Assembly: GCA_018970725.1 (NCBI GenBank)
Contig: JAGWVU010000001.1
Coordinates: 62,001-126,000 of the forward strand
Origin: Verrucomicrobiota bacterium
GTDB taxonomy: Bacteria; Verrucomicrobiota; Verrucomicrobiia; Verrucomicrobiales; DEV007
Reading direction: 5' to 3'
Length of the DNA stretch: 64,000 nt
Shown: in pieces, positions 16,923 to 24,954 of the stretch
Layout: every line of letters begins with the position of its first letter
Numbering within the stretch: position 1 is the first letter of the stretch
The notes under the pieces: model-generated
Database searches by the model: none
What the model was told of the DNA's origin: nothing
Seen by the model: only the letters and a program-made list of their open reading frames with translations
Translations under genes and position numbers: made by a program

Positions 16923-18566
16923 TCAGCCCCAGACGGTGAGAACGGTTCCGGTGGCCAGCAACCCGAGGGCCATCCAGTCGCGCCCGGAAAACCGATCGGA
17001 AGAAGCGCCGGTGCGCAGGAACCGGAGCAGGGCCCCGGTGGGGCAACCGAACTTGCAGTAGGCCAGTGGATGGAACACCGAGGCGAGCAGACCGATGATC
17101 GCGATAACGATGCTGGCAAGGCCCGAAGCTCGGAAGACCCAGGCGTCGAACGGCTCGAACGCGGCAAGATTCGGTTTCAGTCCGGCGACCACCGCGAGGA
17201 AAAGCGTGAGGAGCAGGAAGAAAGGAAGGCGTGCCATCCAGCGCTGCCACGATTCGGGGAGTGTGACCTTCTTGCGGGTGAGCTTGCCGAGCCATTGCTG
17301 GGCGGCTCCGTGAGGACAAAGGTGGTGGCAGTAAAGTTGACGGCCCGTGAACAGAGGCACCAACAGGGAGGCGGCCGCCAAAAAGGCCATTCCCGGCAAG
17401 CTGCGCCAAGCGAGATCGTTGGCAGCCCATCCCGCCAGCAAAGATTGGGAAAGAAGATCGCCCGAAAGCAGACCGAGGTAGAGGATCAGGATGGCATTCC
17501 AGACAAGGCGCACGGAGCGGTGACCGCGCCAGGGGCTGAAGCTGAGAAAAATCGCGAAGCCGACCAGCGCGATCAGGATCCCGTCGTGGAGCCGGAAAGG
17601 AAATCGGGGCACCGGGGAAGGTCCCTCGTCCGCCCGGAGCCTCCGCCGGACCCCTTCGAGCACGGCCAAGCTGGTCCGGGTGGCACCCGAAACGCCGGAA
17701 ACGCCTGCGGACTGGAAGTCGAAATCACGCATCTCCCGCACGGAGCGTCCGGAAAACCCCGGAAGAAAGCGCGAGTCCTTGGTGACGATGGCGAGATACT
17801 CTTCCGTCTCGTAAGAGTCGCGAACCTGAATGCCGCGAATCATTTCACCTTTGGGATCGAGGATCACCAGGCTATCGGTCGGGCCTTTGTAACCCGTGAC
17901 CGCATCGCTGGCCGGCGAAGTGCGCAAAATCCGGGCGAGCGTTGTTCCGTTGGCATCGGTCAGGATGACTCCGCCCAATGGCGAGGGATCCGGTTCGATG
18001 GATTGGGCGGTGGGAAAAAGGGACTGCAATTCCCGGAGTTCGATGGGGTAGGGGAAGAGAAGGGAGGCTCGCTCCGTCCGGCCGAGTGCCTTGAGGATGC
18101 CGCGGGTGATCGCGGAGCTGGTCAACGTCGCGCCGCTGACCTGACGGATGGTCTGGTCCTCCTCAAAAGGCCGCATCTGTTGCCAGAAACCATCGTCCCG
18201 AACTACGCGCCGCACATGGTCGGCAGTGTCCGCGCTCCAGCGCAGCTTGGCCCCGAGCACCTTGCCGCCCCGGTCGAGCGCCACCAAGGTGTTGCTGGGG
18301 CCGGAGTAGCCGACGATATCCCGGGCCCGCGGCATGGTCTGAAGAAGCATGCCGAGGAGATCACCGAAGTCGTCGGTGACATATTGCACGCCGGTCTCCC
18401 CGTCGGGCCGGCTGAGATGGGCCGCGCCGGGAAACCAGATTCGCGCCGTATCAAGCCCCAGAGGCTCGGAAGTGTCGTGGCCGGGACCTTGGCACCGGAT
18501 CAGGGTGAGGGCACCGGCGAGAACGGACAACCGCCAGAAGCGGAGGAGCCAGACCCGAAGATTCAC
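16923..18566 (-). CDS. NosR-like membrane flavoprotein with two FMN_bind domains and 4Fe-4S motifs
   Basis: Predicted transmembrane electron conduit. The 547-residue protein has an N-terminal signal or anchor, two tandem FMN_bind domains, and then a membrane domain of about six helices. The flavinylation motifs are QVSGATLTSS and GVSGATRTSL, each fitting SGATxT, the ApbE target site. Two cysteine motifs in the membrane part, YCHHLCPHG and YCKFGCPTG (CxxxCP), resemble NosR/NapH iron-sulfur sites. It starts at GTG 18566, overlapping the upstream FAD-oxidoreductase stop (GTGA), and the ApbE gene follows after 11 bp. Canonical NosR has one FMN_bind domain, so the tandem pair is unusual. The electron donor and final acceptor are not evident. 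Confidence 0.88.
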   Translation of the reverse strand: MNLRVWLLRFWRLSVLAGALTLIRCQGPGHDTSEPLGLDTARIWFPGAAHLSRPDGETGVQYVTDDFGDLLGMLLQTMPRARDIVGYSGPSNTLVALDRGGKVLGAKLRWSADTADHVRRVVRDDGFWQQMRPFEEDQTIRQVSGATLTSSAITRGILKALGRTERASLLFPYPIELRELQSLFPTAQSIEPDPSPLGGVILTDANGTTLARILRTSPASDAVTGYKGPTDSLVILDPKGEMIRGIQVRDSYETEEYLAIVTKDSRFLPGFSGRSVREMRDFDFQSAGVSGVSGATRTSLAVLEGVRRRLRADEGPSPVPRFPFRLHDGILIALVGFAIFLSFSPWRGHRSVRLVWNAILILYLGLLSGDLLSQSLLAGWAANDLAWRSLPGMAFLAAASLLVPLFTGRQLYCHHLCPHGAAQQWLGKLTRKKVTLPESWQRWMARLPFFLLLTLFLAVVAGLKPNLAAFEPFDAWVFRASGLASIVIAIIGLLASVFHPLAYCKFGCPTGALLRFLRTGASSDRFSGRDWMALGLLATGTVLTVWG

Positions 18567-20854
18567 GGGATCGGCACGACTTGCACGGCGTCGGCATGGA
18601 TCGCGCCGTCCACCTCTTGATTGGTGAGAGTTACCGAGGAGGCTTGTCCGGGTTCGAATTTCCAGGTGCCGAGAACCCGGTAACCGGCGGGACCTGCGGG
18701 CTGGCGTTGATCGACCTTGAGGGTGGTTTCCCCCTCCGCGGAGCGAATCGTGACCGGTGCGTTGGAGGCGCGGTTTTCATGGGGTTGCCAGTAAAGCCTG
18801 ACCTCATGCATCCCAGCTTGGGCGACGAAAAACTCGAATCTGGCGGCCCCTTTTCCAGCTTGGGAGTGGTAGAGATAGTGATCCCCGATGTAGTCGGAGA
18901 GTCCTTCTCCGGACTTCCAGCTGCCGACGAGCTTGGCCGCGGCATCGTCGATCACGATTCCCTCGAGTTCCGCCGGGTCGATGAACTCGATCCCGGAGGG
19001 AAGGAATTTGGGTCCTCCCGGTGGGAGGTGCAGATCGGAGGTCAAGGAGTCCCGTCGTGACCAGCCGGGTTGGCGGCAAAGCTCCTTGAGGAGATCGAGA
19101 TGTTTTTCGTAAACGCCACGCGGCGAGGTTTCGTGCCGGACGGCGATCCACGAGGCCTTGCCGACGACTTCCCCCATCATCCCGCAGGTCCGCATGACGC
19201 GGGTGGTTCCCAAGGCGAGACGGTCGAGACTGATGTTGCGCCCGGCCATGAACAGGTTCTCGACTTCCTTGGAGTAGAGGGTGCGGTAGGGGACCAAATA
19301 GCCTTCCTTGCGTTCGCCTTCGAAGTGACCGAACTCGGCGCGGGAGATGAAGGGGTTGTCCTTGTAGGTTTTCAGATACTCCTCCTTGGGGTAATGGAGG
19401 TCCAAGCCCCAGGTGGTGGCCACCAGACCGTCCTCGAACTTGCGACCCGATTGAATGTCCGCGCCGGTCAGGATGACATCACCGGTGAGCAGGCGGGACT
19501 CCCGGTTGCCCCCGATGCAGGCTACCCACGCCATGGCTTGGGTGGAATATTTTTCGGGGAGATTCCGTTTCAGCGAGGAAAAAGCGCCGAAAACCGCCCG
19601 GAGATTCCAGTCCCGGATCAACTCGAGATCGTTGATCGGGTGCTTGTCGAAACCGCTCTCCCAGAACCACTCTCCCTTGAGGTAGTTCCGGCCCGCCCAG
19701 GTGGAGGCTCGAGGCTCGGGAAACTCGTCGAGCTGGAGGGTCAGGGCCCACGGAGTTTCCGGCCAGGGAGCCGGTGCGCCGGTGTCCTCGCAATACCACA
19801 TGTTGCTCATTCCGAGGTGTCCTTTCCCGGCCATCGTGAAGGGGGCTCCGGCAAGGGCGCCGATCGTCCCATGACCGGTGCAATCCGCGAAGAGCCTGCC
19901 GGGAAACCGCTTTTCCTGTCCGGTGCGGGTATCGAGAGCGTGAACGGCCATGATGCGCTTACCCTGCATCTCGACTTTGGTGCCATGATGGTTGAGAAAC
20001 AGCGCAAGGTTTTTCTCGGCCCGAACCACGGTCTCCTTCAGATTGTCCCCGTATTCCTCAGCAGATCCCGGGCTGCTCTTGGCGTGATCAGCGAATTCCT
20101 CGACGATCTCGCCGAGCCTAGGGAATTCATTCACCCGGGTCTTGCCCTGGGCCCAGACGCGGACTTCGCTGCTGCCGTTTCCCCCGAGGACCGGGCGGTT
20201 CTGGATCAGGGCCACCCGCAGTCCCTGGCGCGCGGCGGAAATCGCGGCCGCGGTTCCGGCGTATCCGCCGCCGGTCACCACCAAATCAAAGTTCCCCGCG
20301 TCCGGAGGTGCCGCCGGCAAGCCGAGAGCCGAGCGCCGGAAGGAAAGCAACGCCTCGCCGGCGGCCGGCGGCGGCGGGCTTCCGGGGGAGGTGAACAGAA
20401 TGGCGTCGCAACGGCCCGCGAAGCCGGTCAGATCATGGAGCCGGATCTCGGTCGAAGCGGAAGAAATTTCGATGGTCCCGCCATCCTGCCAATGCCAGTC
20501 CGCTCCCTTGGTCCCGAACCCGGCGCCCAATGGTTTCCCTCCGACGACCAATTGGAAGCGTCCCGGAGCGCCAGGAGCGGACCAAGGACCGACCCAATCC
20601 TTGGTCCGGACATGAACCTGCCAGGTCCCGGTGGACGGGAACACGACCGTGGTGACGGCGTCGGCAACAGGGCGGCCCATGCCGTGGGCGAGAAGATACG
20701 GGGACCCCATGATCTCGATGAACTGGGTATCGATGGTCCATCCACCCGGGGTGTCGAACGATTCGGCTTCGACGAAAACCTGCGACGCGCGCAGGCTCGA
20801 ACCCGGGCCGGTGCAGAGCGCGACCAAAAGAAGAGCGGGGAAAAACGAACGCAT
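18563..20854 (-). CDS. Secreted FAD-dependent oxidoreductase with golvesin-like C-terminal domain
   Basis: Predicted exported flavoenzyme of unknown substrate. The 763-residue protein has a signal peptide (ALLLVALC), an N-terminal beta-sandwich region (about 30-160, carbohydrate-binding-like), and an FAD_oxidored (PF12831-type) domain with VVTGGGYAGTAAA and the LFADCTGHGTIGALAGAPF region. A C-terminal stretch, TLKVDQRQPAG...LGTWKFEPGQ...GAIHADAVQVVP, matches the golvesin/xanthan-lyase-associated beta domain. A TTG two codons upstream is possible, but ATG 20854 is preferred. It is first in an operon with the NosR-like protein and ApbE. Similar FAD_oxidored proteins are abundant in Planctomycetes and Verrucomicrobia and are assumed to act on sugars. 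Confidence 0.85.
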   Translation of the reverse strand: MRSFFPALLLVALCTGPGSSLRASQVFVEAESFDTPGGWTIDTQFIEIMGSPYLLAHGMGRPVADAVTTVVFPSTGTWQVHVRTKDWVGPWSAPGAPGRFQLVVGGKPLGAGFGTKGADWHWQDGGTIEISSASTEIRLHDLTGFAGRCDAILFTSPGSPPPPAAGEALLSFRRSALGLPAAPPDAGNFDLVVTGGGYAGTAAAISAARQGLRVALIQNRPVLGGNGSSEVRVWAQGKTRVNEFPRLGEIVEEFADHAKSSPGSAEEYGDNLKETVVRAEKNLALFLNHHGTKVEMQGKRIMAVHALDTRTGQEKRFPGRLFADCTGHGTIGALAGAPFTMAGKGHLGMSNMWYCEDTGAPAPWPETPWALTLQLDEFPEPRASTWAGRNYLKGEWFWESGFDKHPINDLELIRDWNLRAVFGAFSSLKRNLPEKYSTQAMAWVACIGGNRESRLLTGDVILTGADIQSGRKFEDGLVATTWGLDLHYPKEEYLKTYKDNPFISRAEFGHFEGERKEGYLVPYRTLYSKEVENLFMAGRNISLDRLALGTTRVMRTCGMMGEVVGKASWIAVRHETSPRGVYEKHLDLLKELCRQPGWSRRDSLTSDLHLPPGGPKFLPSGIEFIDPAELEGIVIDDAAAKLVGSWKSGEGLSDYIGDHYLYHSQAGKGAARFEFFVAQAGMHEVRLYWQPHENRASNAPVTIRSAEGETTLKVDQRQPAGPAGYRVLGTWKFEPGQASSVTLTNQEVDGAIHADAVQVVPIP

Positions 20855-20972
20855 CGGCAACTTTCTGCGCTTGGGAAGGGGATGGGCAAGTCAATTCTTG
20901 CCGGGAGCCTGGAGAATCGTCGACCCGCGCGTGGACGGAACGAGGATCATGTGGTTGTTTGTAGGGGTCATC

Positions 20973-22304
20973 ATGTTCACGCAGCTCAGCAACCAGCTCG
21001 AAAGCGCCTTCAAAAAACTGCGCGGCCACGGCAGGATCACGGAGTCGAACGTCACCGACGCGATGCGGGAGGTCCGTCTGGCCTTGCTCGAGGCGGACGT
21101 GGACTTCAAGGTCGCCAAGGACTTCATCGCTTCGGTCAAGGAGAAAGCCTTGGGGGCCGAGGTCCTCACCAGCGTGACACCGGGCCAGCAGATCGTGAAG
21201 ATTTTCCACGATGAATTGACCCGTGTCCTGGGAGGGGAAGCGGCGTCCCTCGACCTTCAGCCTCCCGCCCGGGTGGTGATGGCGGGGTTGAACGGTGCAG
21301 GCAAGACCACCACCTCCGCAAAGCTGGCGCAACTCTTGAAGAAGGAGGGCCGTCGGCCGGTTCTGGTGGCCTGCGATCTGGTCCGCCCCGCCGCGATTGA
21401 TCAGTTGGTGACCTTGGCGAAACAGATCGACGTCCCGGTTTATGCTCCTTCGAAGGAGGAGAAGGACGTCCTCAAGGTGGCAAACGCCGGTCTGCGGTTT
21501 GCGGCGGAGCATCAGGCCACGGTTACGATTTTTGATACCGCGGGACGTCAGGACCTCGACCGGGGGATGATCGGGGAATTGGGGAAACTCTGCGAGATGT
21601 TGCAGCCCAAAGAGGTGCTCCTGGTGGCGGACTCGGCGACGGGTCAACAGGCGGTCAACGTCGCGAAGACATTCCAGGAAGCCGTGAAACTGACCGGAAT
21701 CGTGCTGACCCGGGTCGACGGGGACGCCCGGGGCGGGGCTGCGTTGTCGATGCGCACTGTGACGGGTCTGCCAGTCAAATACATCGGTGAAGGGGAGAAG
21801 CTCAACCAGTTGAGCGTCTTTCACCCGCAGCGGATGGCGGGGCGCATTCTCGGCATGGGCGATGTCGTCAGTTTGGTGGAAGCGGCGGCGGAGAACATCG
21901 ACGCGGACGAGGCCAAGCGGATGGAGGATCGGCTGAAGCGGGCCGAGTTCGATTTCAACGACCTGCTGGCCCAGATGAAGATGCTGCGGAAACTCGGGCC
22001 GTTGGAAAATTTGCTTGGCATGCTTCCGGGAATGAGTAAACTTGGCCCCCTTTCGGTCGATGAGAAGCAGATGCGCCGTTCCGAGGCCATCATGCTTTCG
22101 ATGACGCCGAAGGAGCGTTGCCGGCCGGAGATCATCAATGGAAGCCGCCGGAAGCGCATCGCCAAGGGGAGCGGAACTTCCGTCACTGCGGTGAACCAGT
22201 TGTTGCGCCAGGTTTCCGAGATGCGGAAGCTGATGCGGAGCAAGGGGAAAATGAGGCAGTTGATGAAGCAGATGGGTGGGGGCGGAAACAAATTCGGCTT
22301 TTGA
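20973..22304 (+). CDS. ffh: Signal recognition particle protein Ffh
   Basis: GTPase that binds signal sequences of nascent membrane proteins together with 4.5S RNA. The open frame runs to 20631, but MFTQLSNQLESAF at 20973 is the family-typical start, with GTAGGGG about six bases before it. The 443-residue protein has the N domain, the P-loop GLNGAGKTTTSAKLA, DTAGRQDLDRGM (G3), a TRVDGDARGG motif (G4, TK usual, here TR), and a methionine-rich M domain with a basic tail ending GGGGNKFGF. rpsP follows after 40 bp. Confidence 0.96.
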   Translation: MFTQLSNQLESAFKKLRGHGRITESNVTDAMREVRLALLEADVDFKVAKDFIASVKEKALGAEVLTSVTPGQQIVKIFHDELTRVLGGEAASLDLQPPARVVMAGLNGAGKTTTSAKLAQLLKKEGRRPVLVACDLVRPAAIDQLVTLAKQIDVPVYAPSKEEKDVLKVANAGLRFAAEHQATVTIFDTAGRQDLDRGMIGELGKLCEMLQPKEVLLVADSATGQQAVNVAKTFQEAVKLTGIVLTRVDGDARGGAALSMRTVTGLPVKYIGEGEKLNQLSVFHPQRMAGRILGMGDVVSLVEAAAENIDADEAKRMEDRLKRAEFDFNDLLAQMKMLRKLGPLENLLGMLPGMSKLGPLSVDEKQMRRSEAIMLSMTPKERCRPEIINGSRRKRIAKGSGTSVTAVNQLLRQVSEMRKLMRSKGKMRQLMKQMGGGGNKFGF

Positions 22305-22344
22305 ACCCGGGACATTTTATAAGAGACTGAGAAAAGGATAAGTT

Positions 22345-22617
22345 ATGGCAGTAGCAATTCGACTTCGGCGCGAGGGCACCAAGAACCGTCCCTTCTATCG
22401 GATCGTGGTCGCTGATCAGCGTCACCGTCGCGATGGACGTTTCATCGAAATGATCGGCACCTATGACCCGCTCCGGCCGGACGGGGACACGAAGCTGGAT
22501 CTGGCGAAAGCGGAGGCGTGGATCGCCAAGGGGGCGCGCCCTTCGGAAACGGTTGCCAGCATCATCAAGAAGGAGCGGAAGAAGCCCCAGCCGGCTGCCG
22601 CCTCCGAAGAAGCCTGA
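22345..22617 (+). CDS. rpsP: 30S ribosomal protein S16
   Basis: Small-subunit assembly protein. The 90-residue sequence begins [20 protein letters not shown], carries [12 protein letters not shown], and ends with a lysine/alanine-rich tail. A Shine-Dalgarno-like AAAGGA lies seven bases before the ATG. It lies between ffh and khpA, the classic order of the ffh-rpsP-khpA-rimM-trmD-rplS cluster, but rimM, trmD and rplS are not in this window. Confidence 0.97.
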   Translation: MAVAIRLRREGTKNRPFYRIVVADQRHRRDGRFIEMIGTYDPLRPDGDTKLDLAKAEAWIAKGARPSETVASIIKKERKKPQPAAASEEA

Positions 22618-22630
22618 ACCCCTGTTTGCC

Positions 22631-22891
22631 GTGGACGCCGGGATCGCGCTCAAGGAGTTTCTTGAGTTCGTCATTGGCAGCTTGGTGCGGAATCGGGAGT
22701 TCGCCGCAGTGGTCCATGAGGTCCACGGCGGGCGTCATGTCTATCGGTTAAGGCTGGCCCCGGAGGACATGGGCCGGATTATCGGGCGCAATGGCTTTAC
22801 GGTTAGCGCCATCCGCAGCCTTTTGGATGCGGCCGCTCGGAGGCATCACATCAAGGTGTCTTTGCGCATTGATGAGGACGCGAAGCCTTGA
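22631..22891 (+). CDS. khpA: KH-domain RNA-binding protein KhpA (YlqC)
   Basis: Small RNA-binding protein that pairs with KhpB in many bacteria. The true start is GTG at 22631 (VDAGIALKEFLEFVIGSL), 14 bp after rpsP; the open frame further upstream merely overlaps rpsP. The 86-residue protein has the KH signature GRIIGRNGFTVSAIRSLL with the GxxG loop GRNG, and a LVRNREFAAVVHEV strand-helix before it. Position after rpsP is the standard conserved context. Confidence 0.9.
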   Translation: MDAGIALKEFLEFVIGSLVRNREFAAVVHEVHGGRHVYRLRLAPEDMGRIIGRNGFTVSAIRSLLDAAARRHHIKVSLRIDEDAKP

Positions 22892-22986
22892 ATCATTCAA
22901 TTCAGTCGTCTCCCGTCTCGCTTCGGTTTTTCCTGAATTCACAAATTAGTTGATTGTTAGGGATTGCAAACTAGTCTGCGGATGTG

Positions 22987-24453
22987 ATGCCTGCAGACAC
23001 TCTCAAACCCTTGGTTGCGATCGGCCCGATCTCCCTCTTTGCTTTCGCCCTTGCTTCGTGCTCGGTGCTGGAAGGGCCTTCAGGCGGGCTGACGCCGACA
23101 TCCGGAAGGTCGGTGGGAGCAGCGGACGACGCTGATGGCGGGCGCGGAGCGGAAGATGGCGGCTTGGCGCTCCGGCCTCTGGACCGTGCGGAGTTGGGAG
23201 GGGATTTGGGGATTGGGGATCCTTTCCCTGACTACAACCGGGGAGGGGTTACGAAGGAGGCCCGGCTGTTCCTGGTGGCCGGCGGGGCCTCGGATGCGAG
23301 CTACCTCCAAGAGATTGTCGTGTTGCGGGATTATTGGATGAAGCAGGGATACAGCGCATCGGAGATCGCCTGCTATTACGTGAAGCCGGAGAAGGCGAGT
23401 TATGAGGCGGATCGGCAGCGGTTCGACTCCATGGCCACCCGGGTCGAATCATTCTATCTGGCGGCGCCGCACGTCCTCTTCCGGCATCTCAAGGAGGTCG
23501 CGGCTTCGGGACCGGGGGCGGTGCATCTCTACGTGAACGGCCAAGGGAAGCTGCCGCTTGACGGGACGAGCGAGGAGCGTTCGCTCACCGCCAAGTATCC
23601 GGACTTCGGGGGAAGTCATCGGATCGTGCTGCGCGGTGGGCCGAGCGGCCATATGAACGAGCGGATGCGCTTGGAAGCGCTGCGGGACGGGATCGACGCT
23701 CATTATCTGGTGTTCAACGCGCAGTTTTTGGCGGAGGCCCTGAACGAGTTGCCGCCTTCGTGCGAGAAGTTCGTGGTCCTGAATGCGGACTACTCCGGAG
23801 GTTTTCTGACCACCCGGTCGGGCGATGATGGACTTCTTCGGGGCTTGGACAAGATCACGGTTCTCGCTTCAGCGGCGCATGACCGGCAGAACATGACCCA
23901 AGGAGGCGAGTTGAGCCAGTTCGGCGGCTTCTTCCTTACGGCCTTGTCGAGTGGCAGCGGGCGGGTGGAAAAACGGTCTTGGCGCGAAATTGCGAATGAG
24001 GTCATCGTTGGGGTGGACCGCAGTGAGGGTGGCACCGGTGTGCGACTGAAGCTGCGCAGCCGGCCGGTCTTCTTCTCGAGCCTTCCCCGGGAATCGGGGC
24101 CTGCGGTGGTGTTGACGAGCGAGTCCGCAGAGCCGGAGGAACCGGCGGCCGACCGGGTGGCGCTGCCGATGCGTCCGGTGAGTGGGCTCCCGGCCCCGAA
24201 ATCACCCCGGACAGAAGTTCGGCCGGTCGCCCCAGAAGCGAAACCTGTGGGCGAGATGGCTCCGGAGAAGCGGACGGTTCCCGAGCCCTCGGGGTCCACG
24301 GCTTCTGCTTTCCCGTTCTCTTGGTTCAAGCCCGCCGAGCCGGCCCAGCCAACCGTCAAGGTGGAGAGCCGCAAAGGTGGAGTCGTACGCGCCGTGGTTC
24401 CGCCCCGTGGCGTGGCCGGCCTGGGGTTGGGCCGTGGCGGTTTCGGGCGGTGA
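22987..24453 (+). CDS. Lipoprotein with C13 (legumain-like) peptidase fold lacking catalytic residues
   Basis: No function can be assigned. The 488-residue protein has a lipobox LASC (Cys at about residue 25). Residues about 90-330 follow the bacterial C13 peptidase pattern: LFLVAGGASDASYLQEIV (opening strand and helix), AVHLYVNGQGKL (position of the catalytic-His strand) and KFVVLNADYSGGFLTTRSG (position of the catalytic Cys), then ITVLASAAHDRQNM and SQFGGFFLTAL. Where active family members have SHG the sequence has GQG (Gln at 23542-23544), and where they have ACYSGG it has ADYSGG (Asp at 23788-23790). So both catalytic residues appear replaced. A proline/alanine-rich tail follows. A GTG one codon upstream is also possible. 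Confidence 0.7.
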   Translation: MPADTLKPLVAIGPISLFAFALASCSVLEGPSGGLTPTSGRSVGAADDADGGRGAEDGGLALRPLDRAELGGDLGIGDPFPDYNRGGVTKEARLFLVAGGASDASYLQEIVVLRDYWMKQGYSASEIACYYVKPEKASYEADRQRFDSMATRVESFYLAAPHVLFRHLKEVAASGPGAVHLYVNGQGKLPLDGTSEERSLTAKYPDFGGSHRIVLRGGPSGHMNERMRLEALRDGIDAHYLVFNAQFLAEALNELPPSCEKFVVLNADYSGGFLTTRSGDDGLLRGLDKITVLASAAHDRQNMTQGGELSQFGGFFLTALSSGSGRVEKRSWREIANEVIVGVDRSEGGTGVRLKLRSRPVFFSSLPRESGPAVVLTSESAEPEEPAADRVALPMRPVSGLPAPKSPRTEVRPVAPEAKPVGEMAPEKRTVPEPSGSTASAFPFSWFKPAEPAQPTVKVESRKGGVVRAVVPPRGVAGLGLGRGGFGR

Positions 24454-24504
24454 AACCGTTTGCATTGCCCCCGGGGCCGGGCAAGCTGGGCGACTTCCTT
24501 CGAA

Positions 24505-24954
24505 ATGCGAGTGGTTTACGAAATTAGCGGGAAATACGACAAGCCGGCGCGGTGCGGCGGTTTGGTCAATTCATCGATTGATCCCGGAGTGACCTATCAG
24601 CACAGCCGGATCTACGAGTTCACGTTCGAGGGGGACAGTGCCGCCCTGGAGTCGTTCGTGAGGCATTGTCTTTTCGATGAAATCGGGCAAGTCCTCACCC
24701 GGGATCCCGGCACTCCGCCTGGGTTGAGCCTCCTCTTGGAAGTGGGCATGAAGCCGGGCTCACTCGATTTGGAGAAGGAGGCGATTCTGTCCGTCCACCG
24801 CGCGAGGCCGGAGTCCGGATTCACGTTGTCGGCCCTCCGGCTGCGGCAGCGCTATTGTTTTTTCGGCCAGGTGACGGAGTCGACCGAGCGCCGTTTGGTG
24901 CGTGACTTGGTGAACCCGGCCATCCAGACCCATACCCTCGAGCGATCGGCATGA
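24505..24954 (+). CDS. purS: PurS-like subunit of FGAR amidotransferase
   Basis: Predicted small subunit of phosphoribosylformylglycinamidine synthase, bridging PurL and PurQ. The 149-residue protein is about twice the length of a normal PurS (about 80). The last third, RLRQRYCFFGQVTESTERRLVR followed by DLVNPAIQTHTL, matches the end of a PurS domain and of the N-terminal domain of long PurL proteins. The first part (about 25-70) looks like a divergent second copy. Context is the strongest support: it overlaps purL by ATGA, and purQ follows. The start at 24505 is chosen as the first ATG inside the conserved region. Confidence 0.7.
   Translation: MRVVYEISGKYDKPARCGGLVNSSIDPGVTYQHSRIYEFTFEGDSAALESFVRHCLFDEIGQVLTRDPGTPPGLSLLLEVGMKPGSLDLEKEAILSVHRARPESGFTLSALRLRQRYCFFGQVTESTERRLVRDLVNPAIQTHTLERSA

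Noticed and set aside
16912-17430. N-terminal extension of the ApbE frame (482 codons in total)
   Set aside because: Overlaps the upstream NosR-like gene in another frame and has no signal peptide; the GTG at 16911 gives a proper lipoprotein start.
16903-18566. Identical GTGAATCTT gene starts of the NosR-like and ApbE genes as a shared regulatory signal
   Set aside because: Nine shared bases at two starts are easily coincidental; flanking sequence differs.
16890-18620. 576-codon plus-strand open frame
   Set aside because: Antisense to the NosR-like protein; glycine, arginine and glutamate-rich translation without domain structure.
19070-21214. 714-codon plus-strand open frame
   Set aside because: Antisense to the FAD oxidoreductase and running into ffh; no recognisable domain, low-complexity composition typical of GC-rich shadow frames.
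22899-22939. Inverted repeat (AATTCAG/CTGAATT) after khpA as a terminator
   Set aside because: The arms are only 7 bp with a loop of about 27 and no T-run follows; not a convincing terminator.
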